From: CAKZLS01 sp963786305
Lineage (GTDB): Bacteria; Pseudomonadota; Alphaproteobacteria; Rhodospirillales; Defluviicoccaceae
DNA: 64,000 nucleotides
Reading direction: 5' to 3'
Assembly (NCBI GenBank): GCA_963786305.1
Contig: CAWAYL010000017.1
Location: 150,026 to 214,025, forward strand
Below are positions 10,146-21,857 of the stretch, piece after piece. Below the pieces are notes generated by a model that saw only the letters and a list, made by a program, of their open reading frames with translations, was not told the DNA's origin and made no database searches. Numbering within the stretch: position 1 is the stretch's first letter; the number at the start of each line of letters is the position of its first letter. The position numbers and the translations under genes were made by a program.

Positions 10146-10489
10146 AGTGCGTCGAAGGCCGCGCGGGCCGGCCTATCCGTTCGAAGACGATGTGGAAGAT
10201 TTGGCCTTCGAACATCTTCATCAATTCCGCGGTTTCGGCCTTGGCCTTGACGCGCTCCTGCGAGCCCAGGGTGCTGTCGAGAGCCTCGCGCGACGGATAG
10301 TCGAACTCGAGCGCCATGTGGATGGTCGGCGCATTCGGGTCCGAATTCGACGCGGCGCAGCAAGCGCACACCGGCAACCCCCGGAAATGTCCACCACAGC
10401 GGCATCAGGCGTTCCTCGATGAATTGATCGAAGGCCGCTTCCTTGCCTTCGACGACATGGCCCTCGAAAAAGCCGCAACGGGTCAACAT
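10051..10489 (-). CDS. Small ferredoxin-like-fold (Dabb/antibiotic-monooxygenase-like) protein, frameshifted
   Basis: Starts at ATG 10489 preceded by GGAGG; the N-terminal half (CGFFEGHVVEGKEAAFDQFI) changes frame near 10340 into HMALEFDYPSREALDSTLGS and MKMFEGQIFHIVFERIG. The pattern is that of dimeric alpha/beta-barrel monooxygenase-like proteins of about 105 residues. The open frame runs to 10051, overlapping the 3' end of pip, but the natural end is probably near 10145 and may be hidden by another indel. Catalytic function cannot be assigned. Confidence 0.5.
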
Positions 10490-10617
10490 CGACGGTATCC
10501 TCCTGGTATGATAGCAACGGTCGTTGGTATGAATGGGCTGAACGTGAGCGGCACGTGTCGGCGGCATCAGCGTAGACGGTATCGCGGCCTCGGGAAACCG
10601 TCCTGCGCGGCCGCTCT

Positions 10618-11064
10618 TTACCTCGGTGCGCCTGGGGCCCCCAGCATCGTGAAAGCCCGCTTTTCGAACGCCGTAACCATGGTGCGGGCGGCCCGTGGCA
10701 ACAGGTGGTCGATGGCGGCCTGCAGGGACGGCGCCGTCATTTCCCAGGTCAGCGCCACCGAGATCCGGCAGCCCGTGCCGATGGTGTCGAAATCCCAGCG
10801 GATGAAGAACTCCTCGAAGCGCTCGTCGTCGGACGTCACCTCGACATACTGCGGCCGGACCAGGTGCGTGCGGGTTTGAAACCGCTCCTTGATGCGGCCG
10901 AGGCCCACCTCCTGCTCGGTAAAATACCGGTCCCCCTCGCGGCGGTAGACGTTGGCGTCGCGCCACAGCGGCAGGAAGTCCGGATAGCTTTCCACGTCCG
11001 CGACCAGATCGAACACCTTGCTGCGGGGCGCCATGATGACGTGGCTCACGGCATAAACGGTCAT
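10618..11064 (-). CDS. COQ10/RatA-type polyketide cyclase-like (START-fold) protein
   Basis: 148 residues of the ubiquinone-binding COQ10 family: VFDLVADVESYPDFLPLW is the hallmark N-terminal motif, followed by the beta-rich START-like fold and a C-terminal helix ending FEKRA. Members bind ubiquinone and support respiration; E. coli RatA is the same family. The frame is open to 11199, but ATG 11064 (MTVYAVSHV) is where family similarity begins. The upstream DNA contains the tandem repeat GGTCAGACCCC at about 11212-11233. Confidence 0.85.
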   Translation of the reverse strand: MTVYAVSHVIMAPRSKVFDLVADVESYPDFLPLWRDANVYRREGDRYFTEQEVGLGRIKERFQTRTHLVRPQYVEVTSDDERFEEFFIRWDFDTIGTGCRISVALTWEMTAPSLQAAIDHLLPRAARTMVTAFEKRAFTMLGAPGAPR

Positions 11065-11354
11065 GGCTCCCGACCCACCGATTTTGCGGAGCAACGGCGG
11101 CGCCGCCGCTCCTTCTCCTGTTCCTCGCGCTCCTCCGAACGCTAGCCGCTTTCGCTTTCCAGTGGAAGAGCCAACCGCCACGCGACGGCCCGCGGACATC
11201 CGGCGCCGGTCAGACCCCGGTCAGACCCCGGCCAGACGATCGACCGATGAACCAAACGGCGGCAAATGTGTTATCCCAACGGCCGCCGATGATAACCGAT
11301 CATAAGAAGCGTTTGGGAGGTCCGAACCGGCCGAGATAACAGTTAGGAAAAAAC

Positions 11355-11717
11355 GTGCCCGAAGACGTGCCGCGCATCCTCGTTGTTGAGGACAATTTTC
11401 TCGTTGCCATGGATGAGCAGCTCATGGTGGAGCAGTGCGGCTGCATTGCCGTCGGCCCGGTCAGCAGTGTCGGCGAAGCATTGGAACTTATTCGCCAGAC
11501 CGTACTGGACGGCGCCGTCCTCGACGTCAATCTCGGCGACTGCCGCGTTTGGCCGGTGGCGGAGTTGTTGCAGGAGCGGGGCGTGCCATTCGTTCTCGCG
11601 ACCGGCTACGACAAGGAGGAGGTTCCCGCCCACCTGGGGCCTCGTCCGATCCTGACCAAGCCGGTGCTCAAGCATGGTCTCGACGCAGCGTTGAGAATGC
11701 TGGGTGTGATCCGGTAG
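11355..11717 (+). CDS. Stand-alone response-regulator receiver protein
   Basis: A single CheY-like receiver domain of 120 residues with no output domain. The acidic pocket is VVEDN near residues 10-14, the phospho-acceptor aspartate lies in VLDVNLGD, the conserved Thr/Ser position in VLATGY, and the Lys in LTKPV. Receivers of this type typically partner HWE/HisKA2-family kinases. The gene converges on the HWE kinase gene and ends 23 bases from its stop codon, making that kinase the probable partner. Start is GTG 11355. Confidence 0.88.
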   Translation: MPEDVPRILVVEDNFLVAMDEQLMVEQCGCIAVGPVSSVGEALELIRQTVLDGAVLDVNLGDCRVWPVAELLQERGVPFVLATGYDKEEVPAHLGPRPILTKPVLKHGLDAALRMLGVIR

Positions 11718-11740
11718 AGCCGTACACCCGACCGTTGGTA

Positions 11741-14700
11741 TTACTGCCGCTCCGGGCGGGCGACCTTGTCCCCCGGCAGCACGAATTGGCACCGGAAGCC
11801 TTCGGGAGCGAACTCCGGCGCGCACCCGCCGCCGAATTCGTACTCGATGCTGTTGCGAATAAAGCGCAGCCCGAAGCCAGGCTTCTCGGGTGCCTTCGCC
11901 GCGGGCCCGTCATGCTCGGTCCACTCCACTTTCACCGATCCCCGGTCGCTTTGCACCAACTCCCAGTTTAGCGAAACCGACCCATCGGGCGTGGACCAGG
12001 CGCCGTATTTTGCCGCGTTTGTCGCCATCTCGTGCAGCACGATCCCCATGCTCACCGTCACCTCGGGACGCAGCTCGACGGGCGGGCCGGAAAGCGAAAG
12101 ACGCGGGGAGGGCGTCTGACCGAACGGCGCCAGCACGGTCTGTGCGAGCTGCCGCAGATCGCCATGCTTCCAGGCATTGTCCGAAAGCAGATTGTGCGCC
12201 ACGACCATGGCCTGAAATCCGCCCCTCCACGATCGTCGAAAACTCGCGGACCGACGATGCGCCCGGCTGGCTCTGGCGCATGATGGCCTGAACGGCGGCG
12301 AGGGAGTTCTTCACCCGGTGGTTCAGCTCGGAGACCATGGACGAGAGATGGTGTTCCGCTTTCTTGCGCTGGGTGATGTCGATAAAGGTCAGAACCGCGC
12401 CGCGCGCCTGTTCGTGCTCGTCGAGGTAGGGCATCAGCCGCATGATGTAGGTCCGCGGGTCCTCGCCGCCATTCGAACTCGACTTCGCGCTCGATGGGCT
12501 CGCCATCCGCCAGCACCTTGCCAACGTCGGCTTTCAGGGGTCCGAATTTCACCCGCCCCGCCAGCTCGTCGAGCGGCCGGCCGATGTCGTGGTCGCGCAG
12601 TCCGAACAGCGGCTTCGCCGGCGGCGTGAAATTCATGATGCGGTACGCTTCGTCGAGAAACAGCATGGCGATGCGGGTGGCGGCGAACAGGTTCTTCAGA
12701 TCGTTGTTGGCGCGGCTGATTTCGTCGACGCGGCTGCTCAACTCGTTGTTGACGGTCCGCAGTTCCTCGTTGATCGACTGGAGCTCTTCCTTGGACGTCT
12801 CCAGTTCCTCGTTCGACGACTGCAGTTCCTCGTTGACCGAACTCAGTTCCTCGTTGGCGGCCTTGAGGTCTTCGTTCGACGACTCCAGCTCTTCCAGCGT
12901 ACCCTGCAAACGCTCCTTGGTGGTGATCAGCTCCAGTTCCAGCGTCCGGGCCACGTCGTCGTCGCGGTCCCTTGCGGGTCGGTCGCTCGGCGCCGGCTTG
13001 ACCGGAGAGCCCTCCTTGAACACCACGAGATACAACGGGTTTTCCGCCGTCGAGCCGGCGAACGGCTCCACCACCAGCGTCAGTTGACGCTGCTGCGCTC
13101 CCTCGCCGATGGTCAGGCCTTCGACCGTGTGGCGCTCGCCCGACGCCGTCGCCGCGGCGACGGCGGTCCGGATGTCGACGACGAGCCCGATGCGCGCCAT
13201 CGCGCCGAGATTGGTGCGGGGGCGGCCGATCGGCAGCTCCAGATAGGCACCCGTGCGGGCCGACGCCTCGAGGATATCGTTCTGCGAGTCGATGATCACA
13301 TAGGCCGGCGCGAACTCGCCGAGGATCCGATGCGCCGCCCGGGTGGACAACTGGTCGGCCGTGTCGAAAACCTTTTCCGGGCGCCGCACGGCGGCCTCGC
13401 GCCGGCCATTCTTGCCCGCGGCAATGGGAAACTCCGGCAGCCGCCCAACGTCGCCGATGCGCCGAAAAATGCGGTGGACGCGGTCGAAATCGCGAAACAG
13501 CGCCGTCGATTGGCTCGCATGCTCCGCCGGGCCGAGGAAGAGATAGCCATCCCGCCGCATGGCGTAATGGAAGACCGGCATGAGACGGTGCTGCAGCTCG
13601 GGTGTCATGTAAATGAGCATGTTCCTGCACACCAGCAGGTCGATCCGGGAGAACGGCGGGTCCCTGAGCACGTTATGGCGCGCGAACAGGCACATCTCGC
13701 GAAGCGGGCCGCGCACCACGTAGGTCCCGTCCTCCTTGTCGAAAAATCGTTCCAGGCGACCCGGCGACACGTCGGCGGCGATTCCATTGGAATAGCGCCC
13801 GAGCCGGGCGACATGCAGCGCGCCGTCGTCGATGTCGCTGCCGAAGATCTTGATCTCCGGCTTGCTGTTAAGCTCAAGACGCTGCTCCTCGAACATTATG
13901 GCGATGCTGTAGGCCTCCTCGCCCGTGGCGCAGCCGGGAATCCATACGCGAATGACGTCGTCTGAGGTCTTGTCGCCGAGCAGTTTCGCAACGACCTTCG
14001 TGGCCAGGGCCGCGAACGCTTCCGGATCCCGGAAAAACTGCGTGACGCCGATCAGCATGTCGCGAAACAGTAGCATCGGCTCCTTGTTGCTGCTTTCGAG
14101 TCGCGCCAGGTACGCGCCCGGTGTCGTCACCCCCAACATCTGCATGCGGCGGAGAATACGGCGGTCGACGGTGCTGGATTTGTAACCGGAGAAATCGTGG
14201 CCGCTGCCGTGCCGAAGCAGATCGCAGGCTCGCGCGCGCTCCGCGTCCGTCAGCGTCTTCTCGACATCGGGCTCGGTTTTCCACGTCAGAAAGCGAACGA
14301 ACGCCGCCGCCATCTCCTCGATCGGCAACTCGGTATCCACCAGGCCGGTGCGGATGGCGCTCAACAGCATGCTGTCGTATTCGGCCACGTCCAGGGTCTG
14401 CGTCACGGTGAAGCCGCCGGCCTCCTTGATCGCTTTCAGGCCAATGGTTCCGTCGGTACCCGCGCCGGACAGCAGGGCGCACCCCGTCCGGTTTCCCCGA
14501 TCCTCGGCCAGCGACAGGAAAAAGGCGTCGATGCTGGATTGCCGCGCGGCGGGGTCGTGGTCGGCCACCGGCTTCAGCACCCCATCGCGGATCGTCATGA
14601 CCCGGCCCGGCGCAATCAAATAGATGTGATTGGGCATGACCGCCGTCCGCTCGGTCACCTCGATGACGGGCAGGGCGGTCTTGCGCGCGAGAATCTGACG

Positions 14701-14949
14701 GAGCTGGCTTTCGCGGTCGGGCGCCATGTGCTGAATGAGCACCCAGGCGATACCGGCGTCCGTGGGCACATGGGCGACGAAGGTCTGATACGCCTTGACA
14801 CCGCCGGCCGATGCGCCGAGGCCGACCACCGGCGTGACGTGCCCGCCGTCTTTCGTGTCCTCGTTTCCCGGCGCGTTGCGACCGAGGCGTTGCTCTTCGC
14901 CGACTCTGTTTCGCCGACCCCATGATGCCCCTCTCGCTGTCTTTAACAA
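11741..14949 (-). CDS. CheB-CheR-PAS-HWE hybrid sensor histidine kinase, frameshifted twice
   Basis: Very large multi-domain signalling protein of about 1,070 residues: CheB methylesterase (VGLGASAGGV, QHMAPD, GAGTDG triad regions, residues 40-210), CheR methyltransferase (YKSSTVDRRILRRM, FFRDPEAF, IPGCATGEEAYS; residues 235-480), a long Glu/Leu-rich coiled coil of repeated EELxSxNEEL units (residues about 690-770), a PAS domain, then an HWE kinase (SELNHRVKNSLAAVQ, HEMATNAAKYGAWS). Three frames join near 12470 and 12215. Probably cytoplasmic. The adjacent convergent receiver (11355-11717) is a likely phosphotransfer partner. Confidence 0.88.
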
Positions 14950-15087
14950 ATCGTAGGCACATTTCCGTGAAAAAGCGATCCCTGTTTCGCTTGCCGGCGC
15001 GGTCCGGCCGGCGCCGCGCGGTCGGCGGTGCGGCGCGAGGGTGTTGGCGGCGATGGCGTCGGCGTCGAGCCCGTCGCCGTTGCTCGT

Positions 15088-16377
15088 TTACCCGAGCGCT
15101 TGCGGTTTTGGCCCGCCGGTCGCCCAGTCGAGCAGTTCCACCGTGTGAACCACCGGCACGTCCGTGGCGCCGCCGATGTGGGTGATGCAGCCGATGTTGC
15201 CGGCGGCGATGATCTCCGGCGCGGTGGCCTCCAGGTTGCTCGACCTTGCGCTGGCGGAGTTCGATCCGCCAGCTCCGGCTGGAGAATGCTATAGGTTCCC
15301 GCCGAGCCGCAGCAGATGTGCGATTCGGCGGGCTCGCGCACTTCGAACCCGGCGTGCGACAGCAACTGCTTGGACTGGGTGCGCAAACCGAGGCCGTGCT
15401 GCATCGAGCATGCGATGTGATACGACACCACCTGGCCGGTGGCGACCGTCGGCTTGTCGAGCCCCAGCTTCAGCAGAACCTCGGAGATGTCCTTGCTGAG
15501 CTCCGAGATCCGCGCCGCCGGCCGCCCCCACCTCGGATCGTCGCGCAGCAGATGGCCGTAGTCCTTCAGCGAAACGCCGCACCCCGAAGCGTTGAACACC
15601 ACGGCGTCGAGGCCGCTTCGGTTCAGCTCCCGCGTCCAGGCGGCCACATTGGCCCGCGCCGCCGCGCGCGACGCCTTTTCGTGGCCCATGTGATGGACGA
15701 CGGCGCCGCAGCAGCCGGCGCCCTTGGCCACCACCACTTCGCAGCCGTGGCGGGTCAGAAGCCGGACGGTGGCCTCGTTGATCTCCGGGCGCAGCACCGG
15801 CTGGGCGCAGCCGCTCAACAGCGCCACCCGCATGCGCCGCTTGCCCTCGGCGGGGAACACCTGCGGCTTGTCCACCGGCGACGCTTTGGCGAGCTTGGCC
15901 GGCGCCATGCCCACCATGCCCTTCAACCGCCCGGGCATGAAACGCTGGAACGGCCGGCCGAGCCAGCCGCCGATGAGCGACAGTCGGAACACGGTCGGAT
16001 TGGGAACGACGGTCGCCAGCAGGCGGCGCAGCATGCCGTTCCGGCAGCGGCCGGGTGTAGGTCTTCTCGATGTGGACGCGGGCGCGGTCCACCAGATGGG
16101 CGTAGTGCACGCCCGACGGGCAGGTGGTCATGCACGAAAGACAGGTGAGACAGCGGTCCAGATGCTTGACCACGCCCGGCGTCGCCGGCTTGCCGGACTC
16201 CAGCATGGTCTTGGCGAGGTAGATGCGTCCCCGGGGGCTGTCCAGTTCGTCGCCGAGCAGCAGATAGGTGGGGCAGGTGGCGAGGCACATGCCGCAGTGC
16301 ACGCAGGTGCGCAGGATGTCGTTGGCTTCCTGGACGGAGGCGTCGGCGAGTTGGGCGTCGGTGAACTGTGTCCGCAT
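15088..16377 (-). CDS. glcF: Glycolate oxidase iron-sulfur subunit, frameshifted twice
   Basis: Two ferredoxin-type Cys clusters (CVHCGMCLATCP and CLTCLSCMTTCP) near residues 26-85 are followed by two CCG-type Cys-rich domains (GCCGAVVHHMGH, CCGSAGTYS). Frames change near 16040 and near 15240; the natural C-terminus ends at the TAA at 15088-15090. About 430 residues when joined. It oxidises glycolate to glyoxylate together with GlcD and GlcE, passing electrons to quinone. Its ATG is only 4 bases from the edge of the structured repeat at 16382-16651, so the ribosome-binding region lies inside the element. Confidence 0.88.
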
Positions 16378-16381
16378 GATC

Positions 16382-16651
16382 CTAGTGGTCCCGATCTAAC
16401 ATATGGTACCCATACGATCGCGTTTCGCACTCCCTCGGCAGGAGGGCGCGCGCCGGCGATGGGGATCCATCGTCAAGGGCGTCGGACGCCCCGAGGGAGT
16501 GCGAGACGCGACCCTCCGGGCGGCCTTCCGAGCCCCCCGGTGTCGTTGCGCGGCGCTTGTGATGCGACAGCATCACGCCGCGCCACGCGCCTAACCAGCA
16601 AAACTCGGAACACCGTCGTATGGGTACCATATGTTGGATCCGGACCACTAG
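16382..16651. repeat. Structured palindromic element, type-1 termini (copy A)
   Basis: 270-bp intergenic element between glcE and glcF. It is bounded by CTAG, and the two ends form a 36-bp terminal inverted repeat (CTAGTGGTCC ... CATACGA) with two mismatches. The interior contains a 19-bp hairpin (GCGTTTCGCACTCCCTCGG and its complement), GGAGGG and CCCTCC segments that could pair, and a second nested hairpin around GTGATGC/GCATCAC. The interior is homologous to the cores of copies B (19815-20093) and C (40108-40371), which have unrelated termini. The right CTAG supplies the TAG stop of glcE. Confidence 0.85.
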
Positions 16652-17888
16652 ATGCCCTCGTACATGCGGCCGGGGTTGAGCACCCGCGCGGGATCGAACC
16701 CGTCCTTGACCCGCCGCGTCAGCGCCGCCAGCGGAGCCGGTTGCGGCTGGAACACCGGCACGCGGGCCCGCACCTCGGGCTCGGCGCGGATCAAGGTGGC
16801 GTGCCCGCCGCTCCGGGCGAGCGCTTCTCGGACCCTTGCGTGGCGGGCGTCCGGCGCCGGCGGAAGGCTCACCCATATCAAGCCGCCGCCCCAATCGAAG
16901 AAGCTCTGGCCGTCCGTGCCCGACAGGATCTCCCGGGCAACGGCGGCGCCGGCGGTGGGCGGAACCGAGAGCTTCCAGATCTGGCGTTCGCTGTCGCCGA
17001 CGAAAAAGCCGACGTCGCGCACCTCCCGCCAGAACGCCAGCGAGTGGTTCTTGCCGAGCTCCTCGATCACCCCGAAGGGCGCCAGCAGATCGCGGATGCG
17101 CGCCGCACCGGAACGCCACCGAGGGCGCCGGCCCCTCGATGCGGATGGCGGTGACCGCGCCGCCCGCGGTCGCGACGGGCGAGGTTTTGGAAAGAACCGC
17201 CACGTTGCCCGGCAGATGCGCCGCGCCGGACACCTCGTAAGGCGTCTGGAGGGCCTGGGTCAGGGCGCGGAAGCCGTCGTCGTCCCCGCATCCGAGCACC
17301 AGAACCGTCCGGGTTTCCTCGGGCGTCGGCAGAACGCGGACGCTGACCTCGGTCATCACCGCCAGGGTTCCGAACGAGCCGGCGATCAGCTTCGACAGGT
17401 CGAAACCGGTTACGTTCTTGATCACCCGGCCGCCCGACTTGAACGGCTCGCCCCGGCCGCTGACCGCGTGGAAACCGAGAAGATTGTCGCGGGCCGCTCC
17501 GAACCGGATCCGCCGGGGGCCCGCGAGATTGCACGCGACGATGCCGCCGAGCGTGCCGCCGTTGTGCCCGAACCGCTTTCCCGGCACGCCCAGCAGCGGC
17601 CCGAGATTTCCCGGCTCGAAGGCCAGTTGCTGGTTCTTCTTGGCCAGCGCCCTTTCGATCTTGGGCATCGGCGTCGCCGCGCCGGCCGTCAACACCAGTT
17701 CCTCCGGCTCGTAGAGCGAAATGTCGGAGAACGAACCGCATGTCCAGGCGGTTGGCGATCTCGACGGACCGGCCGATGGCCGATTTCGTGGCGCCGGCAA
17801 CGACGTCGAGGGGTTGTTTGCCGGCAACCGCCCATTTTACGGCGTCGGCCACTTGTTCGAGGGTATCGGGTCGAAAATTTTCAGTCAT
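16648..17888 (-). CDS. glcE: Glycolate oxidase FAD-binding subunit, frameshifted twice
   Basis: FAD_binding_4-type subunit of about 410 residues. The N-terminus (MTENFRPDTLEQ, VVAGATKSAIGR) starts at ATG 17888; the central part (EPGNLGPLLG, FGHNGGTLGGIVACNLAGPRR, GRVIKNVTGFDLSKL) and the C-terminus (RVKDGFDPARVLNPGRMYEGI) are in other frames, joined near 17730 and near 17100. The middle gene of glcDEF, 53 bases after glcD. The TAG stop is formed by the CTAG at the boundary of the repeat element that separates it from glcF. Confidence 0.88.
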
Positions 17889-17941
17889 CGGCGCCTTTTC
17901 ATGTCGGACGGAGCACTGTCGATCAGGGTGGTCCCGTGGCA

Positions 17942-19429
17942 TCAGAACCTCGGGATATCCGGGAACTTGAGCTTTCCCTGGTGGACATGCATCCGGCCCA
18001 GTTCGGCGCAGCGATGCAGCGTGGGATAGACCTTGCCGGGGTTCAACAGCCCCTCGGCGTCGAAGGCGCATTTGAGGCGTTGCTGCTGTTTCATGTCGTC
18101 TTCGGTGAACATTTCACCCATAAGGTCGCGTTTCTCCACGCCGACGCCGTGTTCGCCGGTCAGCACGCCGCCCACCTTCACGCACAGCCGGAGGATCTCG
18201 CCGCCGAATTCCTCGGCCTTTTCCAGCTCGCCCGGAGCGTTGGCGTCGTAGAGAATCAACGGATGCAGGTTGCCGTCGCCGGCATGAAACACGTTGGCGC
18301 AGCGCAGGCCGAACCGTTCGGACATCGCGGCGATGCCGTCCAGCACCTCGGGCATGCGGTTGCGGGGAATGGTGCCGTCCATGCACAGATAGTCGGGCGA
18401 TATCCGGCCCATCGCGCCGAAGGCGGCCTTGCGCCCGGCCCAGAAGGCCTGACGCTCGTCTTCGTTCTGGCTGATCCGCACCGACACCGCGCCGACCTTG
18501 CGGGCGATGCCGTCAACCTGCTCGATCAGGTGCGTGACCTCGGCTTCCGGACCGTCCAGCTCGACAATCAGCAACGCCTCCACGTCGAGCGGGTAACCGG
18601 CGTGGACGAAATCCTCGGTGGCCTGGATCGCGGGCTTGTCCATCATTTCCATGCCGCCGGGAATGATCCCGGCGCCGATGACGTCGGCGACGCACTGACC
18701 GGCGGCGCTGGCGGACTGAAAGCCGATGAGCAGCGCGCGGGCGGTTTCCGGCGCGCGCAGGATGCGGACGGTGACCTCGGTGATGACGCCGAGCAGGCCT
18801 TCCGATCCGGTGATGACGCCGAGCAGATCGTAGCCGCCGCTATCCAGTTCCTTGCCGCCGAGACGCACCACATCCCCGTTCATCAGCACCATCTCGGCGC
18901 CGAGCACGTTGTTGGTGGTCAGTCCGTATTTCAGGCAGTGCACGCCGCCGGCGTTCTCGGCGACATTGCCGCCGATGGTGCAAGCGATCTGGCTCGAGGG
19001 ATCGGGCGCGTAGTAAAAACCGCGGTGCGACACGGCGCCGGTGATGGCGAGATTGGTGACACCCGGCTGCACCACGGCGCAGCGGTTGCCGAAATCCACC
19101 TCGAGGACGCGATTGAACTTGCCGAGCCCGAGAATGATGCCGTCGGCGAGCGGCAGCGCGCCGCCGGAAAGCGACGTTCCGGCACCGCGCGGGACCACCT
19201 TGACGCCGTTGTCGTGGCAATAGCGCAGCACGCCCGATACCTGCTCGGTGGTTTCCGGCAACACCACGATCAGGGGGATCTGCTGGTACGCGGTCAGACC
19301 GTCGGACTCGTAGACGCGCAGTTCGTCCGGGTCGACGATCACGCCTTCCCCCGGAACGATGGCGCTCAGACCCTTGGCGATCTGCATGCGCCGAGAGATC
19401 ACGTCCGCGTTGGGCTCCGGCATGTGCAT
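17942..19429 (-). CDS. glcD: Glycolate oxidase subunit GlcD (FAD-linked oxidase)
   Basis: Intact 495-residue FAD-linked oxidase: FAD_binding_4 domain with PRGAGTSLSGGALP (residues about 80-95) and the C-terminal FAD-oxidase domain with RCANVFHAGDGNLHP and GEHGVGVEKRDLM. It is the catalytic subunit oxidising glycolate (or a related D-2-hydroxyacid) to the 2-keto acid. First gene of glcDEF; transcription runs right to left. One of the few long genes here without a frameshift. Confidence 0.93.
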   Translation of the reverse strand: MHMPEPNADVISRRMQIAKGLSAIVPGEGVIVDPDELRVYESDGLTAYQQIPLIVVLPETTEQVSGVLRYCHDNGVKVVPRGAGTSLSGGALPLADGIILGLGKFNRVLEVDFGNRCAVVQPGVTNLAITGAVSHRGFYYAPDPSSQIACTIGGNVAENAGGVHCLKYGLTTNNVLGAEMVLMNGDVVRLGGKELDSGGYDLLGVITGSEGLLGVITEVTVRILRAPETARALLIGFQSASAAGQCVADVIGAGIIPGGMEMMDKPAIQATEDFVHAGYPLDVEALLIVELDGPEAEVTHLIEQVDGIARKVGAVSVRISQNEDERQAFWAGRKAAFGAMGRISPDYLCMDGTIPRNRMPEVLDGIAAMSERFGLRCANVFHAGDGNLHPLILYDANAPGELEKAEEFGGEILRLCVKVGGVLTGEHGVGVEKRDLMGEMFTEDDMKQQQRLKCAFDAEGLLNPGKVYPTLHRCAELGRMHVHQGKLKFPDIPRF

Positions 19430-19603
19430 CCGACAACTCCCGTAACCGAAAAATCGATGCCGGCCGAAGAAGGCCGGTTGATCTCAATTTAAGGATACGG
19501 GGAGCGGAACAAAAGCCAAACCAAAAAAACGCAACAAACACGCCGTCTTGGCACGGAAAACCGCCACAAGCGAGTCGGCTTCGGCGCGAATTTCCGGGTC
19601 GGG

Positions 19604-19729
19604 TCAGCCCTGGCGGGTCTTGAAGCGGGGGTGGCGTTTGTTGATCACGTAGAGCCGCCGCTTGCGCCGCACCACGACGCAATCGCGCTGGCGGGTCTTC
19701 GCCGACCGAATGGAGTGTCTTACTTTCAT
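19604..19729 (-). CDS. rpmJ: 50S ribosomal protein bL36
   Basis: Small gene of 41 codons: MKVRHSIRSAKTRQRD at the start and VINKRHPRFKTRQG at the end, rich in Arg and Lys, matching the longer alphaproteobacterial form of L36. The zinc-binding Cys ligands of the C+ form are absent except one Cys (RDCVVV), so this is a C- type protein. ATG at 19727-19729, TGA at 19604-19606. It stands alone downstream of gatA and the structured repeat copy B. Confidence 0.93.
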   Translation of the reverse strand: MKVRHSIRSAKTRQRDCVVVRRKRRLYVINKRHPRFKTRQG

Positions 19730-19814
19730 CGTCTTTTTCCGTCTATCGCTTGGTTGGCGCCCGGGCCGGCGGTTTGGCCCGGACGATACGGTTTCATCGG
19801 CGAACTGTCAATTT

Positions 19815-20093
19815 ATACCAATTCTCGCTGATAGGGACGCATTGTGATCGTGTTTCACGCTTCCTCGGCAGGAGGGACCGTTCTGGCGATGGGGACCCAT
19901 CGTCAAGCGGTTTCGCCACCTTTGGAACCTGGGCCCCGAGGAAGCGCGAAACACGACCCTCCGGGCGGCCTTTCGGGGTTTCCGGGCAGCGTCGCGCGGC
20001 GCTTCTGATGCTCCCGCATCACGGCGCACCACGCTCCTTGCCGGAAATCCCGAAAGGCCGTCACAATGGGTTCCTATCAACGAGAATTGGTAT
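19815..20093. repeat. Structured palindromic element, type-2 termini (copy B)
   Basis: 279 bp between rpmJ and gatA. The terminal inverted repeats begin ATACCAATTCTCG and run for about 32 bp. Stem I pairs 19849-19868 with 19936-19955 (19 of 20). Stem II pairs 19967-19985 with 20041-20059 (18 of 19, the exception being a G-U). An inner hairpin TGATGC-tccc-GCATCA sits inside stem II. GGAGGG (19871-19876), in the loop of stem I, is complementary to CCCTCC (19957-19962) just after it, a possible pseudoknot. Same family as copies A and C. Confidence 0.87.
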
Positions 20094-20108
20094 TTGGACC
20101 GCGCTCGA

Positions 20109-21568
<1,460 letters not shown>

Positions 21569-21572
<4 letters not shown>

Positions 21573-21857
21573 TCCACCACCTTCGGCACGGTGTAGAACC
21601 CGTCGGTGCCATCGGGCGCGTTGGCCAGCACCGCGTCGCGGCGATCGCCGTCGTTGACCACGTCCGCGCGCAATTCAGGCGTGATGTCCGTCACGCTGGT
21701 CATCGGCGCCACGTCGTCGGTATTCACCTCGCTCAGTTGCTCGACCCAGCCGATGATGGCCGACAGCTCGCGGGCCAGCGGCTCGAGCGTTTCATCGGCG
21801 ACCCGGATGCGGGCCAGTAAAGCGATATTCCTGACGGTATCGAGTGTCGAGCGACAT
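21569..21857 (-). CDS. gatC: Asp-tRNA(Asn)/Glu-tRNA(Gln) amidotransferase subunit C, frameshifted at start
   Basis: Small subunit of about 95 residues: VRNIALLARIRVADETLEPL and a C-terminus ending DGFYTVPKVVE. The expected start MSLD at ATG 21857 is one base out of frame with the body, so a single extra base lies near 21845. The uninterrupted frame instead runs back to 21949, which would give an atypical 126-residue protein. Because the subunit is normally essential, a sequencing indel is the simplest explanation. Confidence 0.85.

Noticed and set aside
11212..11240. Tandem GGTCAGACCCC repeat upstream of the COQ10-type gene
   Set aside because: Only two and a half units; no CRISPR-like spacing and no regulator known for it.
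16652..19492. A 946-codon plus-strand open frame
   Set aside because: It is antisense to glcE and glcD, which have clear family motifs; high GC makes long antisense frames common.
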